Below, in pieces: positions 21,301 to 32,951 of a DNA stretch of 64,000 bases. How positions within the stretch are numbered: position 1 is the stretch's first letter; each line of letters opens with the position of its first letter. The notes beneath the pieces were generated by a model that worked only from the letters and a program-made list of their open reading frames with translations, was not told the origin of the DNA and did no database searches. The stretch is from Penicillus capitatus (taxonomy: Eukaryota > Chlorophyta): NCBI GenBank assembly GCA_965649825.1, contig OZ287694.1, positions 434,001 to 498,000 on the forward strand, given 5' to 3'. Made by a program: the position numbers and the translations under genes.

Positions 21301-24300
21301 GCAACGATCCGTCAACGGCGTCATCACCAGACGCCCATTGTTCCCTTGATACTCATAACCGTAGGCAAACTCCGACAGCACTTGCTTCACGCAGCAATCC
21401 GTCTTCGCCTTCTCCCAATAGAAACGCAACTGACTGACCTACAGACGGCTGGCAAGTACACGGCAAGAAAGGCGGCGCGGGCAACAGACCCATTCGAAAT
21501 CGAGCGGCGACGCGCAATTGGCCCGGTAGAGTTTTTCGATGACGTCTCTGGCGTGGACTTCGATGGTCATGAGCGCCACGACCTTCAGCCGCTCGACTTT
21601 GGTGAGATCCGAGCGCGTAATCGCCGTGAGCTTCGTTAAGTAGGCAATCCATTTCTTCCGCAGCGCCTTGAGCGCACGCGACGACTCGTGCAGCGCCTTC
21701 TCGCAGTGCTCCGTCCAGGCGATCTGCCCAGCCGTAATCACCATCTGTCCCTGGTACTGCCGCAGCCACTTCTCCATCTTCAAACCTATGCCTAGCCGTC
21801 AGTAGATGGCGTCAGGCGCGAGGGTCGGCGTACTTTTGGCCGTTTCGATGGCTCGCATGAGGTGACCTTTCGTCGAGCGGAACATGGCGGTCTCGACGTC
21901 GTTGAGCCAGTCCTCTGGACGCCCGTCAATGTTCACGACCTCCTCAAACGCCAGATACTCGCCATCCGACGCCGTCGCCCCGATCGTTTCGCTCGACCCC
22001 TCGGCGTTGGTTCGTATATCCAGTTTCTGGATACCTGCGCACACAGCTGTCACATCACCAGGCGACGCGCGCACGCCGTACCTTCGAAACATTTCTTGAG
22101 ATGTGACTGAATGTACTGTGGGTCCTTCGACTGACCCAAAATCTCCAAAAGATCGTCGCTCGAGAGGAAATAGAATCGCGGAAACTGTTGCCGTTTCTTC
22201 TCCAGATACGCCTCCAGCGATTTCTGAATCTTTTCTAACCGTTCGTCCATCCACTCAAAGTCCTCCAAAACGGTTCCCTCGCAGCAGGCTTCCCTAACCG
22301 TTTCGCAGCGATAGAGCGCCGCCATTCTTTGCAGAAAGAGCGTATGGACAGAGAGAAAGAGGTCGTGCTCCACGGGCAACTGCTTCTGGATGTCTTCCGA
22401 TCCCACGAAGATGTTCTCCAAGTACATCCAGCTGCGCTGCACTTGGAGTATAAGCTCGATCGTCTCGGAGATATCCGCAAGGGTTTTCTCCCACTGCACG
22501 ATCTGCTGCTCGAAAACGGCAAAGAATTTTGAAGCCTTGATGGTCGACAGCGTCACACTGTGATCCTCCAATGCCGCGAAGAGGTCCTCAGTGGAGGTGA
22601 TCTTGAATGTCTGCTTGTACGCCGCCATCTCTATCCCTAACGCTTTCCAACAGGCCTCAATACTTAAGAGCGATTCCTCGATGGCCATCTCTTTAGATGC
22701 GCTGCCCGAGAGCTCCGATACGAAATCGGCGACGAGATCTAATCGCAGCTGCACGACTGTCTCCAGCGTAAAGTCATCGGAGAAGGGATCGATGGGCGTC
22801 CCGATCTCCGCCATCAGCGCCGACCAGTGCCGTTGGCGCATGGCCGGGTTGCGCAGATCGGCGATGAGAGGCAGCGTCGCTTTGAATCCCTCGATCATCG
22901 CGCGCGTGTTCGATACGACACCCCAATTGCCGCCGCGCTCGCGTCCGAGTTTCACCACCGCACGGTGTGTACGCGCCGCCGCCTCTTCCATACCGTCGAT
23001 CTGGATGTCACGGAATTTTGCGTCCTTCCACGAACGGTACTGCCTCTCCCAGTCGCCGCGGATCGTCCAGATAGTCTTCAGCTGCGACACGTCGCTCCCC
23101 TTCTCCGCCAACTCAGGATACGGCGGCGGCAGGATTCCAAAAATGTCCATACCCCGTTTCAGCTCCGCCGTCTACAGCACGAGCCCACTTCCACTCATCA
23201 ACACCGTCGCGGCGGCTCACCTTCGACATCTGTTGCGCCAGTTGAAGCTCGGCGCTACGGAGAAAAGCCTCGGCGTCTTCAGTCGTGAGGTGCTCGTCGC
23301 TGTAGGGCGCGCATCGCCTGAACTCGGCGTAGTCGTCTTTGACGTGGGTCTTGAATTGCTCGACCATGGAATGGACGCGATCTCGAAAAGCGTCCTTTGA
23401 TCCATCGAGCATCTCCTGCGCCCGTTCGACGTTGCGCAAGAACGCCTGCCATTCGGTGTCCAGGGCATCCAACTGTGCCAGCTCCTCATCTGAGATGACC
23501 ACTTCGAAGCGCTCCAACGTCGAGTACTGCGCTTTCACTGGATCGAAACGCGCTTCCGTTTCCCTCTGCTCTTCCGTCAGCTGTCGATGAAGCTGCACCG
23601 AAGCTGACAACTCCTCCAGCGTCGTCGGCTCCTGCGACAACGCCCGAGTATGCGTCGCAAAGTACGCATGAATAGACTCCAGTTCAGATCTGGCCGTTCG
23701 GTGCAGCAGAGACGTCAGTCGCTGCACCCAGCCGACGCAATGTCCAATGAGCGATTGCTTCAAGGGACCGCAGTCCACGCGAAGAAACTTGATATTCGTC
23801 ATGGCATCCTCGCCAAGCACCTCCTCTTGCAGATTGAGGTGCTTCGTGATGTCGGCGACGAAAGCGTTGAGCGGTTTTCGCGCTCTCTCGTAGCGACGTA
23901 TGTAGGCGTCCTTGTCTTGATCCCATAGGTACTTGTACTTGCGCTCCCAGTAGTTAAGGAACTGCTGAATCTTGTCGACGATGGACGTGATGCTGTTCGT
24001 CATCTGAACGATCGACTTGAGCGTCGTCTCTTCGTCATTGGCAATCGTCTCGTAATAACTGACGAGATCTGGCGCCGCCAGACGCCCGTGCAGCTACGAA
24101 TCGATCAGCAATCGTTCGAAACGGCGGCGGACGTACTGGACGTTCTTTCAGTAGACGCGGTGCGGCGTCGATGGCCAGACGTGGAACGCACTTGGTCGTC
24201 GCGACGAGCTCACGGCAAGCGTTGTGTACCGTGTCGAAGAGTGACTGTATAATCGGCTGGAGCTCGACGCGCTGACTCGTGTCGAGGATCATCGTCACGT

Positions 24301-27283
24301 AGAAGATCGGGAACACCTAGCGATAACCACAACGGCGGCGTTGCTGGCGGCCGGTCGCCATCCATGGGCACCTCTTTGCGTCTCTCCCCGCTGAGGCATT
24401 TGGAGAGCTGCTGCAGCGACGTGCGTACGGCAGTTTTGAGCGCAGCTTCGAGGATAGCGTCGATGCGCTGCGTGTAGCGCACCCATTCACGTTGGACGTC
24501 GTCCGAGTCCTTTGCCACGTAAGCATAGAGGCGCTCCATACACGAGGCCATCTTCGCCGAGACGTCACGGAGAAACGCCCCGATGCTGAGAACACACGCC
24601 CGCTGCTCCGCATCGAACTCGGCAACGGAGTAGACGCGCTTGGGCTCCAGCGCAACGAACGACGACGTCGAAATCGCCGTGCAATGCGCGAGCAGCTCTT
24701 CGTGCAGACACTACACCAAGTATGACGTCTGACGTCTATGAGAAGGCACCGGAGGACTTCTTACCTTGAACCCTTTCACCAGTTCAAGCGCGTCGCGACA
24801 CTGCCGCGTCGCTTCTTGAGTAAAGTACTCCAGTGTGCGGCGGTCCGTCGACCACTTAAGCTTCGTCGCTCCTGGCAGAACCTTTCGGTCGAGAACTCGC
24901 AGTCGGTCACGAAACAGGCGCTTCTCGTGGTCGTTTAGCGCGTTCATGATCTGCACGGCACAGTGTATAGTGTCGGGGGCGACGGACGATGGGACGGACG
25001 TTGTTGTAATCGCGAACAATCGCCAGGGCCGTTTCCCGCAGCAGCTTCAGTTTTTGTCGCTGTGCATTGACCTCGATCGCCACATAGGGACCGGTCAACC
25101 GCATCCATTCCCAAAACTGCACCTCCTGAAGCATGTCCAGCACATCCGCATCGAAATTCACCGCCAAACAGCCCTTATCCCCATCCTTCACAAAGAGCGT
25201 CCGCTCAAGACCTGCAACACAGCGTTCAGGCGGTGGCGGCCGTGGCGGCCGTGGCGGCGGTGGCGGCGGGTGACCTTTGAGAATTTGGGGGTCGACGCTA
25301 CTGAACCATCGCTGGTGCATATCGGCGATATAGTGCTCGAGTGACTGACGGGTGAGGCGATAGATGCGTTGCGCCTCGGAAGCTTCCGGAAGATTCGGCG
25401 TGATGGCCATCGCCGCTTCCAACGCCGCACCCATCTCGTCCACACGTCGCATCAAATCCGCAGCACACCTGCTGGTTCAGTCGCTCTTGTACTTAGCGCC
25501 GCCTCCTGTTCTCACACATACCTTGCGTTTCCGGCAAAGGCTGGCAGCACAGGGTCCTTGAAGGGATGGCGGCGAAGGTGGTCAAATTCGCGTTTCGTCA
25601 TGTTCACTTCGGCAAGACACGCATCGCAGAACTCCGCCGTCTTTTTCGCCAAGGCCCTTTTTACGACATCTGTCTTTGCCACGCGTGCAAAGCACGACAG
25701 CATGGACTGCTTCTCCGTCAGCGCCGAGAGACCGTCGCAGGCCGAAGAGAGCACGTCACAGAACTTTAGCTCGAGATCTTTGACGCCAGATCTGAACTGA
25801 GTGAAATCGTCGAGCCAGCGAAGCTGCTTGACATCCAACGGGTCATAACCGACGTCCCGTAGGTGCGCCGCCAGACCACGAAATTGGTGGAAGATATCGA
25901 TGAGGCGCTCGTGAATGTGCGGTCCTTTGAGACCGGCGAAGATGGGCAGCGGCATCGGTGGGGCAAACTGCTGTTGCGCTTCGCAGATGTCTTGGAGATC
26001 GATGCAGCGCTGGACGAAGGCGTCGATACTGGAGAAGAGCGAGACCGGGTCGAAATCCCAAGCACGACCGCTATCGACCGTTCTCGCGGAGATGCGTCGA
26101 AAAATGGCCTTCCACGCATTCCCCGCGGCAATGCTCTGAACCACTGTCGTCTCGTCCGCGTCACCTGAGATCGCATCGGCAACGGAGAAGTCTATAACGC
26201 GACGGTTGCCTGAGAAGATATCGTGGAGGTCGATGTGTTGTCGACAGCGCCGGACGATCTCGTTCGAGACTTTGACCAGGAGACCGCCGACGCGTTCCTT
26301 CGTATTATAGAATCGACTGAAATTCCAGATCAGCCGAACGGTGTGCAGTATGGACGGCACGATCGACGGGATGTCTCCCGGCGCTGCCGTCGAGAGTTGC
26401 TGACAGGGTCGCTCCAGACACGCTAAGAATCGCACGTTGTCTTCGGAGACATTCGCCTCGCGCTCGATGCGTTGACGCAGGCCGAGAAGCGACGGAAGAT
26501 AGACCGACTTCGCCCTTTCTAAGACGGACAGGATCTCGCGAATCTGTGGTGCGTCGAGCTGCTCGAGCAAGGCACTCAGATCTGCACTCCGTCTTTGCCA
26601 GAAGGCAATCTCTTCGAGCGGCCCTGCCTGGGCATTCGACGCGTCCGCCGCTACAAACCGCCGCCGAACGTGATTCTCAGCAGTCTGAGTGTGATGTCAC
26701 ACTTTCTGTCTGGTGGATCATCTCTTTGATCTGTCGAGTCCAGTGGATGACGAGCGACTCCGCTCGGCGCAAGAGATCTTTGTCTATGGCGCGATGCCCA
26801 TCGCCGTCGGGTGACATCTTCGGCGGCACGTACAGCACCGTACGCCCCTGTGCGCGATACACCGCCGCCGTCAGCGCCGCCATGAATCGGTGAACCCTCT
26901 CTGCGCCACAGCCGACGCCTCTCGCTCAGCCATATGCGTCTCGACGTTACCCGTCATGTCTTTCTGCGTCGTATCCGACACGCCAAACGCGTTTTCCGTT
27001 AAGGCTGGCAGAAAGCGCTCGTGCATGAGATGCAAAAGCGCCTCCATGGCCGTCGGCATCGCCACCGGAATCGACGCCAATTCTTCCAAAGACACCTCCT
27101 CCTACACCATCCCTCTGCTCACCATCGCCCTTGGTGCAAAACCACCTCGGCCGTCGCGGCAAACGCCGCCATGAGTTCCTCCACGGTCGTCATGACTTCG
27201 CTTCGGCACGTCGCAGTCAACGTCACAATCATGGCATCCATCAACGGCGCCATTAGTGACACGCGGCGGCGCAGCGTCTTCAT
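12305..27283 (-). CDS. Axonemal dynein heavy chain, 34 exons, 4433 aa
   Basis: I traced 34 exons from ATG at 27283 to TGA at 12305. Every phase agrees and the coding length is 13,302 nt. Exon starts: 27283, 26847, 26650, 25468, 24950, 24093, 23171, 21438, 20392, 19441, 18617 and on to the last exon 14192-12305. The 33 introns are 32-65 bp: 29 GT-AG and 4 GC-AG. The protein shows the N-terminal tail and linker ([11 protein letters not shown]-type, FDFV-type helices). The motor has Walker A motifs of AAA1 (GPAGTGKTE), AAA2 (GKTGSGKS), AAA3 (GGVGHGKT) and AAA4 (GIGGSGRKS). The stalk coiled coil, AAA5 ([19 protein letters not shown]), AAA6 and a full C-terminal domain follow. It powers ciliary bending in the axoneme. 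Normal length for the family. IRPAAK and [12 protein letters not shown] resemble inner-arm classes, but I do not assign an orthologue. The extreme N-terminus (first two exons) is the least certain part. Confidence 0.93.
14599..14650 (-). other. GC-AG intron of the dynein gene (52 bp)
   Basis: Needed to join TYSVY to [14 protein letters not shown] in the stalk-AAA5/6 region; only a GC donor keeps the frame. It carries CTCACTCTTT near its 5' end and TGTGATGTG just before the acceptor. Three other dynein introns also start with GC: 17528-17573, 17704-17756 and 26848-26906. Confidence 0.75.
17967..18019 (-). other. Dynein intron with perfect 12-bp terminal inverted repeat
   Basis: A 53-bp GT-AG intron joining ITKNYRE to [11 protein letters not shown]. 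It begins GTGCGCCGCCAC and ends with the exact reverse complement GTGGCGGCGCAC followed by AG. The interior holds CGTCACATCG. The folded RNA would bring donor and acceptor together. Confidence 0.85.
20393..20424 (-). other. 32-bp dynein intron
   Basis: Joins the AAA1 exon (VQNGLQ) to the AAA2 exon ([18 protein letters not shown]). The two frames differ and 32 nt (2 mod 3) must be removed. The segment has GT at one end and AG at the other. It is the shortest intron in the gene. Confidence 0.7.
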
Positions 27284-27324
27284 TACCTCATCATCGCGTT
27301 TCGCTTGTGTTCTTCTGTTCCATC
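27284..27324. promoter_or_regulatory. Divergent promoter/5'-UTR gap, dynein / RPL10
   Basis: Only 41 bp separate the assigned start codons of the divergent dynein and RPL10 genes. Any promoter must be shared or lie inside coding sequence. No TATA-like element is evident. If the true dynein start is an in-frame Met further in, the gap grows. Confidence 0.45.
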
Positions 27325-28071
27325 ATGGGTCGTCGTCCTGCGCGTTGCTATCGTCAAATCAAGGGCCGTCCGTATCCAAAATCGCGATACTGTCGCGGTG
27401 TGCCCGACCCGAAGATACGTATCTACGACGTGGGTATGAAGAAAGCGCCCGTCGACCAGTTTCCTTATGTCGTCCATCTGGTCAGCTGGGAGAAAGAAAA
27501 CGTCTCGTCGGAGGCGCTCGAGGCAGCGCGCATCGCTGCGAATAAGTATCTGGTGAACAACGCCGGCAAAGAGTCGTTCCATCTGCGCATTCGTGTCCAT
27601 CCTTTCCACGTCCTGCGCATCAACAAGATGCTCTCCTGTGCTGGCGCCGATCGTCTACAGACCGGAATGCGTGGTGCCTTCGGGAAAGCGGCTGGCGTCT
27701 GCGCCCGAGTTGGCATCGGCACTGTGCTTATGTCCATTCGGTGAGGACACACGTAAAGGCGGCGCCAAAATGTGTGACATGTGTGTACGGTTAGATGCAA
27801 GGATAATCACGCGGCAGTGGCGGCGGAGAGTCTACGCCGAGCGAAGTTCAAGTTTCCGGGGCGGCAGAAAATCGTCACTGGGCGTAACTGGGGGTTTACG
27901 CAGTTTTCGCGTGAGGATTACGTCAAGTGGCGTCGATCGGGTCGTGTGATACCTGACGGGGTGACGGCGAAGCTCTTGAGCAACCATGGCCCGCTGAACG
28001 CCCGACCCACCGAACGGATCTTCACCGAAGCCGCCATGGCCGGCGGCCGGGCCGTCCACGTCGAGGACTGA
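27325..28071 (+). CDS. RPL10: Large-subunit ribosomal protein uL16 (RPL10)
   Basis: Two exons (27325-27740 and 27795-28071) around a 54-bp GT-AG intron that contains TGTGTGACATGTGTG. The product of 230 aa is full length for eukaryotic RPL10. It starts [21 protein letters not shown] (first 20 residues typical of the family). The core [20 protein letters not shown] precedes the Cys-rich [15 protein letters not shown] and the C-terminal [12 protein letters not shown] and WGFT motifs. It sits near the peptidyl-transferase centre of the 60S subunit and is needed for late 60S maturation. The start ATG at 27325 fits the family N-terminus exactly. The stop is 24 bp from the stop of the convergent two-TM gene. 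Confidence 0.97.
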
Positions 28072-28095
28072 TTCGAGACATTGCACGAATGCTTT

Positions 28096-28876
28096 TTAAA
28101 AGCCGAGGCATCGAAAGATCCACATCGCAAAGCTGCACCCGACGAGCGCGATCCACGGAAAATGCCGCCTGCGAGATAGCAAGCAAGGTATGAGGCGTCG
28201 CAGGAGTGATGCAAGCGACGGCGCACCCACCTTTCGTGGAGTTTGGATTTGAGAACGTATTTGACGGCCGTCAGCATGATGGACCCCGCCGCTATCATCA
28301 ATAGTAGACTCTTGCTGTACAAACTGACCTGCAGGATTTTGAGAAACGTCGTCAGAACGAGCCAGGATTCGGCTGTCTGCGCATCGGCAGGTAGCGCAAT
28401 CTACAGGAAACCGTTGTTTGCAGATGACGTCTGCGAAAGGGCGAGTAACGGACCGCTGCTGGACGCGTTCGCCATTCCTCCAGATCGAATCTGTTCGTGG
28501 ACGCTAACGCAGCCAATGCCGCCGAGTCCTGCGACGCAGCGACCTCTCGATGAGAGACGTCACGATGAGATAGGCACCTTCTCTGCTGTTGGCACATGTT
28601 CTGTCGCCTCGGACGTCTCCGGCGCATCCGTCGACCTCTGCAGCACGATAACGCGTTTGTGAGAGAGAAGAGCGCGACCTGTGCTGGACGTCTGTGCTGT
28701 CGCGAAGGTGGACTGCCTGATGTCTGGCGTCGCACGGCTGATATGCCTCGATGCGGTAGAGGGACACTGATGCGTAGGCGTCGACCAGGATCTCTCGATG
28801 GACCGTCGGCGGCGGCGGCGGTGCGATTTCGAATCGGTGCTACGCGGAGGCCTTGAACGAAGGCGACGCGGTCCAT
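28096..28876 (-). CDS. Unrecognised protein with two C-terminal membrane spans
   Basis: The 3' half is firm. Exon 28400-28231 (IALPADAQTAESWLVLTTFL ... AVKYVLKSKLHE) joins across a 62-bp GT-AG intron (28169-28230) to 28168-28096, ending with a second hydrophobic span (WIALVGCSFAMWIF) and TAA. Upstream, exon-like pieces read DSAALAALASTNRFDLEEWR, a segment near 28700 (ILVDAYASVSLYRIEAYQP) and a likely start MDRVAFVQGLR at 28876. The exact splicing between 28560 and 28700 is unresolved. The hairpin-like two-span C-terminus suggests insertion in an ER, Golgi or mitochondrial membrane. I recognise no family and see no SNARE heptads. If the start is right, it is divergent from eIF2B-alpha with about 58 bp between starts. 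Confidence 0.5.
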
Positions 28877-28934
28877 CCTGACAATCGCTGTCCGTGGCGT
28901 ACGGCATTCCCGACGCCTTCCGTTTCAACCGACG

Positions 28935-30149
28935 ATGCATCCAGCCAGCACCGGTCCAGCCAAGCACTCCGTTGCGGTCGGTCACGAACGGTCCTTGCGT
29001 TTGAGGTCCTCGAAGCGGGTCCTTTCAAGCGGATCCCATTATTCGCGAATTCTTGCGCATCCTCGAGACGTCGAAGGATATCACCATTGCCGTCGCAGCA
29101 GTAAAAGTCCTCACAGGTGCGTCGCAGTAAGAGTGACAACAATCCACTGTCACACATCTGTCACATCACAGGGCGTATCGAAAACACGTCGGCGACGACA
29201 GTCATGGAGCTGCACAAAGAACTCAGCGAAACGGCCAGCCGTCTGCAACAGTACTCCTCCCATACAGCGGCGACGGCGCCTTAGATGATAATACACGTCT
29301 CTGTAGGGCCAAGCCGTCGGACATCTCGTTGAAGACAGCGTGTGATCTCTTCCTGCATTACGTCGCCCGCGGTCGCAACGTTCCCGATTTTGAAGTGCTG
29401 AAGAAGCAGTTCATCGATGTGCGTCGTCTTTCTCGCCGCATGTACAGATGTCCTTGCACTTAGAGAGGCAATGCCTTCGCTGAGATGTCCTTCGAGGCGC
29501 GTCAGGCCATTGCGCATCACGGCAAGCCCTTCATCGAACACGGCAAGACGATTTTGGTCCACGGCTACTCGCGTGTCGTCGTCGCTATCCTCAAACACGC
29601 CGCCAGCGAAGTCTCGCAACGATCCGTGCCCTTTACCGTCTTCATCTTGCCGTCTAGGGTGTGCCCTTTCACGTGGTGCTGACCGAAGGGCGGCCGAATG
29701 GAACGGGCATCGATCTGGCGAAGATCCTCGAGGCGAACAAGATCTCGGCAACTGTGGTGCTGGACAGCGGCGTTGGCTACATTATGGACCGCGTCGATTG
29801 CGTCTTGGTCGGAGCGGGTGGCATCACACAAAACGGCGGCGTCATCAGCAAGCTGGGCACCTACCAGATCGCCCTGGCCGCGAAGAAACTGAACAAGCCG
29901 TTCTATGTCGCCGCCGAGAGCTACAAGTTTTCGCGTCTCTATCCACTGAACCAGGCGGATGTCCCGAGAGAGGCCGCTCCGGTGGATTTCGGTCCGCTGC
30001 TTCCGCCGGGGATCGAAATCGTCAACCCGACTCGGGACTTCACGCCGCCGGAGTATATCTCTCAGCTCATCACGGATCTCGGCATCCTGCAACCGGCAGC
30101 CGTCAACGACGAACTCTACAAGATGTACTCAAACATTCGAATGAACTAG
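28935..30149 (+). CDS. EIF2B1: Translation initiation factor eIF2B subunit alpha (319 aa)
   Basis: Six exons: 28935-28953, 29006-29116, 29172-29250, 29307-29418, 29464-29610, 29658-30149. GT-AG introns of 52, 55, 56, 45 and 47 bp; frame closed at 319 aa (human about 305). Family landmarks: EFLRILETSKDITIAVAAVK, HGKTILVHGYSRVV, VVLTEGRPNGTG, LDSGVGYIMDRVDCVLVGAG, NGGVISKLGTYQIALAAK, PFYVAAESYKFSRLYPLNQ. It is the regulatory alpha subunit of the guanine-nucleotide exchange factor for eIF2, the subunit that senses phosphorylated eIF2 and nucleotide sugars. The tiny first exon is the least certain part. The 29117-29171 intron holds AAGAGTGAC and GTCACATCACAG, both recurrent intron motifs of this window. 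Confidence 0.92.
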
Positions 30150-30318
30150 AAACGCATTGGATCTCCGATACCATCACACCATACCCTCACCGCCGATGCG
30201 CTTGTCTCGACGCCATCTAGTCTCGCTCTTGACAGAAATGCGTTGCGGGACATTCTATATGTGACGAGAGGGAGTGTGCGTTAGGAAGGCGTCTGTTGGA
30301 TGGGCGTGTGCTCGGGCG

Positions 30319-32908
30319 ATGCATCTGTTTGCCATTCTGTTCATCTGGGCGTTCTTGATTAAGGCAATGCATGGCGGCCTCTGTGCAAACGCGACGTGCG
30401 ATTCTGTCGAAGCTGAGACAGTTTCGAAAGAAGACAGCGACGCCGAGCCACGTATCTCTCTTGTGCGGAAGGAGGGTTAACGGATACTGGTGCCACAGGA
30501 GCGACGTCTTCGACGTCAAGGCATCGAAGGTTACCGACAGCACGCGCTGGAAGTGATCGAACGGGATGAGGATATCGAAGCTGTGGTGAAGGCACTGGAC
30601 GTGCGTTCCCTCTACCGAGATCCACGTTTCTGCCACTGGAGTGCGCTCGAGCAACGACTCCCCTGTGTACAGAATCGTCTGCTCGACGTCTCTAGGCGCC
30701 GAACGTTGGCGTCCTTGTGTTCGTGGCGCAGTGCAGAAGGCGGCGGTGCGACTGGTGCGGCGCAAAACGGCAGGAGATGAGAATCCCGTGCGCCAACTGC
30801 TCATCACCGTCCTGCGTCAGAGACTGCTGGATTGGTCACGGTGTACAGGACTGGTTCACCAAATGCTGCGGAGCTACATCTGGCACAAGGCACCGGTCGA
30901 CGAGGCAAGATCCCGCTTACCAGATCTCGTGCCGCCAAATCAGAGATCCGTGGCAGATACTCTCGTTGGCCAAGAGGATGTTCGATCCGGCGAGAGCAAC
31001 GGTGGCCCTCATACCGTCCACCTCGATGCTGCGTCTGCTGCTCACGGTCACGCAACAGCGCGGCGACGCTGGTATCTTCTGCAAGACGTGGACGTCCCTA
31101 GTATGCGCCCTGCCTCATCCATCGGGCGCAGGAACTCTGGTTGCTTCTAGGTGAAGCCAGTGCTGCGGGAGCATTTTGGAAAAAAGGTACCCGTCGCTGT
31201 ATCGAGTGCGTACATCGGCGGATGTCTCTCCTTCGATTATCCCCTCACGTTCGACGAAGCGTTGAACGACGGGGAGAGCTACACGTCGAAGGCCATCGGA
31301 GAGCTAATCAAGATAAACGACGCGTCGTCGAGATCAGGTCACACGTTTTCGTCGTTCTGCGTACGAGAGTGCTGATGATGTTCAGACGGGCCGTTGCTGG
31401 CCTCGGATGTGCTGATCCAACTGATCCGCCAGTCCTCGTCGGCGGCGGCGCTGCAGCTCGCGTTGAACAGCCGGCTCGGCAGACAACGGATCTCTCAACG
31501 CAAGCAAAAAGGACAGGAGATGCTGTTCTTGCACGATCAGCAGAAACAGACGCCACTTCAGTTTCTCTGGGATGGATCTATGAGCCAGAAATCGTGCCGT
31601 CTAGGCGGACCCGTCGCCCGGACAGCTATGCTAGCCTATCTGCGATGTGGACACCTGCAGCAAGTCACGCAGATCGTCTCCAGCCACGCAGCCGCCGCAA
31701 AACCCTCCATGGTGTCGCCTTGTCTCTTTGGATCTTCAGGAAGCGCGAACACAATCTGGTGACAGGTGTTGAACACGATGATGCAGATCGGCGATCGAGC
31801 GGACCATCCGCAGATGATGAAGGCGGCGTTTCGGCAGATGCTGGACGGCGATGTGCTGCCGCACGTGCGGAATATACGACGGCTGCTTGTGCGTCTGGCA
31901 GATCCTCTCGTATCCTGCGGATTCCGCGGACGGCTGGACGGTCTCATGGGATTCGTCGACTCCTATCTGCCACTTGTGTCCGTCCGCGACGTCAAGGCCC
32001 TATTCCTTGCACTGAATATCTCCGGAAGCATGCCCGACGTCATCCTCAGTGTCCTGAAGCGACTGATGCGACCCGATTACGATCCAGAGGAGAGACTGGG
32101 TGTGGCGTACCCCTTTTCTGTTTCCAGGCACTACCGCACGTTTCAAAAGACGGTGCGGCTGTCGTTGCTGGATCACCAACGGTGGCAAGAGCAGCACGGG
32201 ATCGATGACGGGTGGAGATTCCGGGTTCTGCTGACCGCCGGGCGCCATCTCCGACAACGACCGATCTACTTCTCCCAGCTTCTGCCCTTGGCCGAAGAGT
32301 GGCTCCACATCGCCGCCGCCTTTCGTTCGACTGCCCTCACGAGAGGTCTCTTCCAGTTCGATCACATTGGATAGATCGGGTGGAATGGGTCAGGAACGTG
32401 GGTCACCTCGGGCGACGACGCGATCTTCAGTGTCCTGCTCTCCTTCCTCATACGACCAGACGGCTCCCCCAAGCTCCTGAAGAGAGGTCCGATTCCACGC
32501 ACACGAGATAGATGAGCGACGTATGTGTCATCCAGGCAGTCTGTTCCATCTCATGCGACTGGGACTGATGTCCGGTATCCTCCCCGGCGCAAAATCGCGA
32601 CGTACATTGTATTACTTCACGCAGCACATCACACAGAGTCGAGGCCGGCCGTTTTTGTACTACCGACGGTCCTATCCCGGCAGCCTTCTCGATGTCAACG
32701 AGGTAAGCCGCTGCCTCGAAGGCGGGTCGCTTTATCCCGCCTCTCCTGTCGGCAGATCATGCGCGCGTTTGATCGTCCGCTGGAGTGGTCCGTCGAGCAG
32801 CAATGCCTCCTGTCGTCCGTTGTGTGTCGTCACTTGATCGATGACTGCTTCCGTCGCATCGCCGACGTGAGCGGTCCATCTCTGCCATTAACGTTGCGTT
32901 CCGCCTGA
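30319..32908 (+). CDS. Unrecognised spliced protein between eIF2B-alpha and RPL14
   Basis: Plus-strand exon-sized frames run to a stop at 32906. The 3' part is well supported: an exon from about 31766 to 32345 (NTMMQIGDRADHPQMMKAAF ... FRSTALTR) joins to GTWVTSGDDAIFSVLLSFLI, then GSLFHLMRLGLMSGILPGAK to about 32700. The last exon starts IMRAFDRPLEWSVEQQCLL. These GT-AG introns of 47-50 bp preserve frame. Upstream frames at 30.5-31.7 kb are Arg/Leu-rich (IEGYRQHALEVIERDEDIEA; QILSLAKRMFDPARATVALI), but their joins are unresolved. A possible start at 30319 would give a hydrophobic signal-like leader (LFAILFIWAFLI). I recognise no domain; it is helix-rich, perhaps repeat-like. It ends 43 bp before the RPL14 start. 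Confidence 0.45.
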
Positions 32909-32951
32909 GAACGTGTCATTGCGTGTCACTTGGCGGCCGTTTGTTCGTGCG

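Noticed and set aside
30217-30807. 196-aa minus-strand frame.
   Set aside because: It lies antisense to the plus-strand gene chain, has no recognisable motif and no flanking exons.
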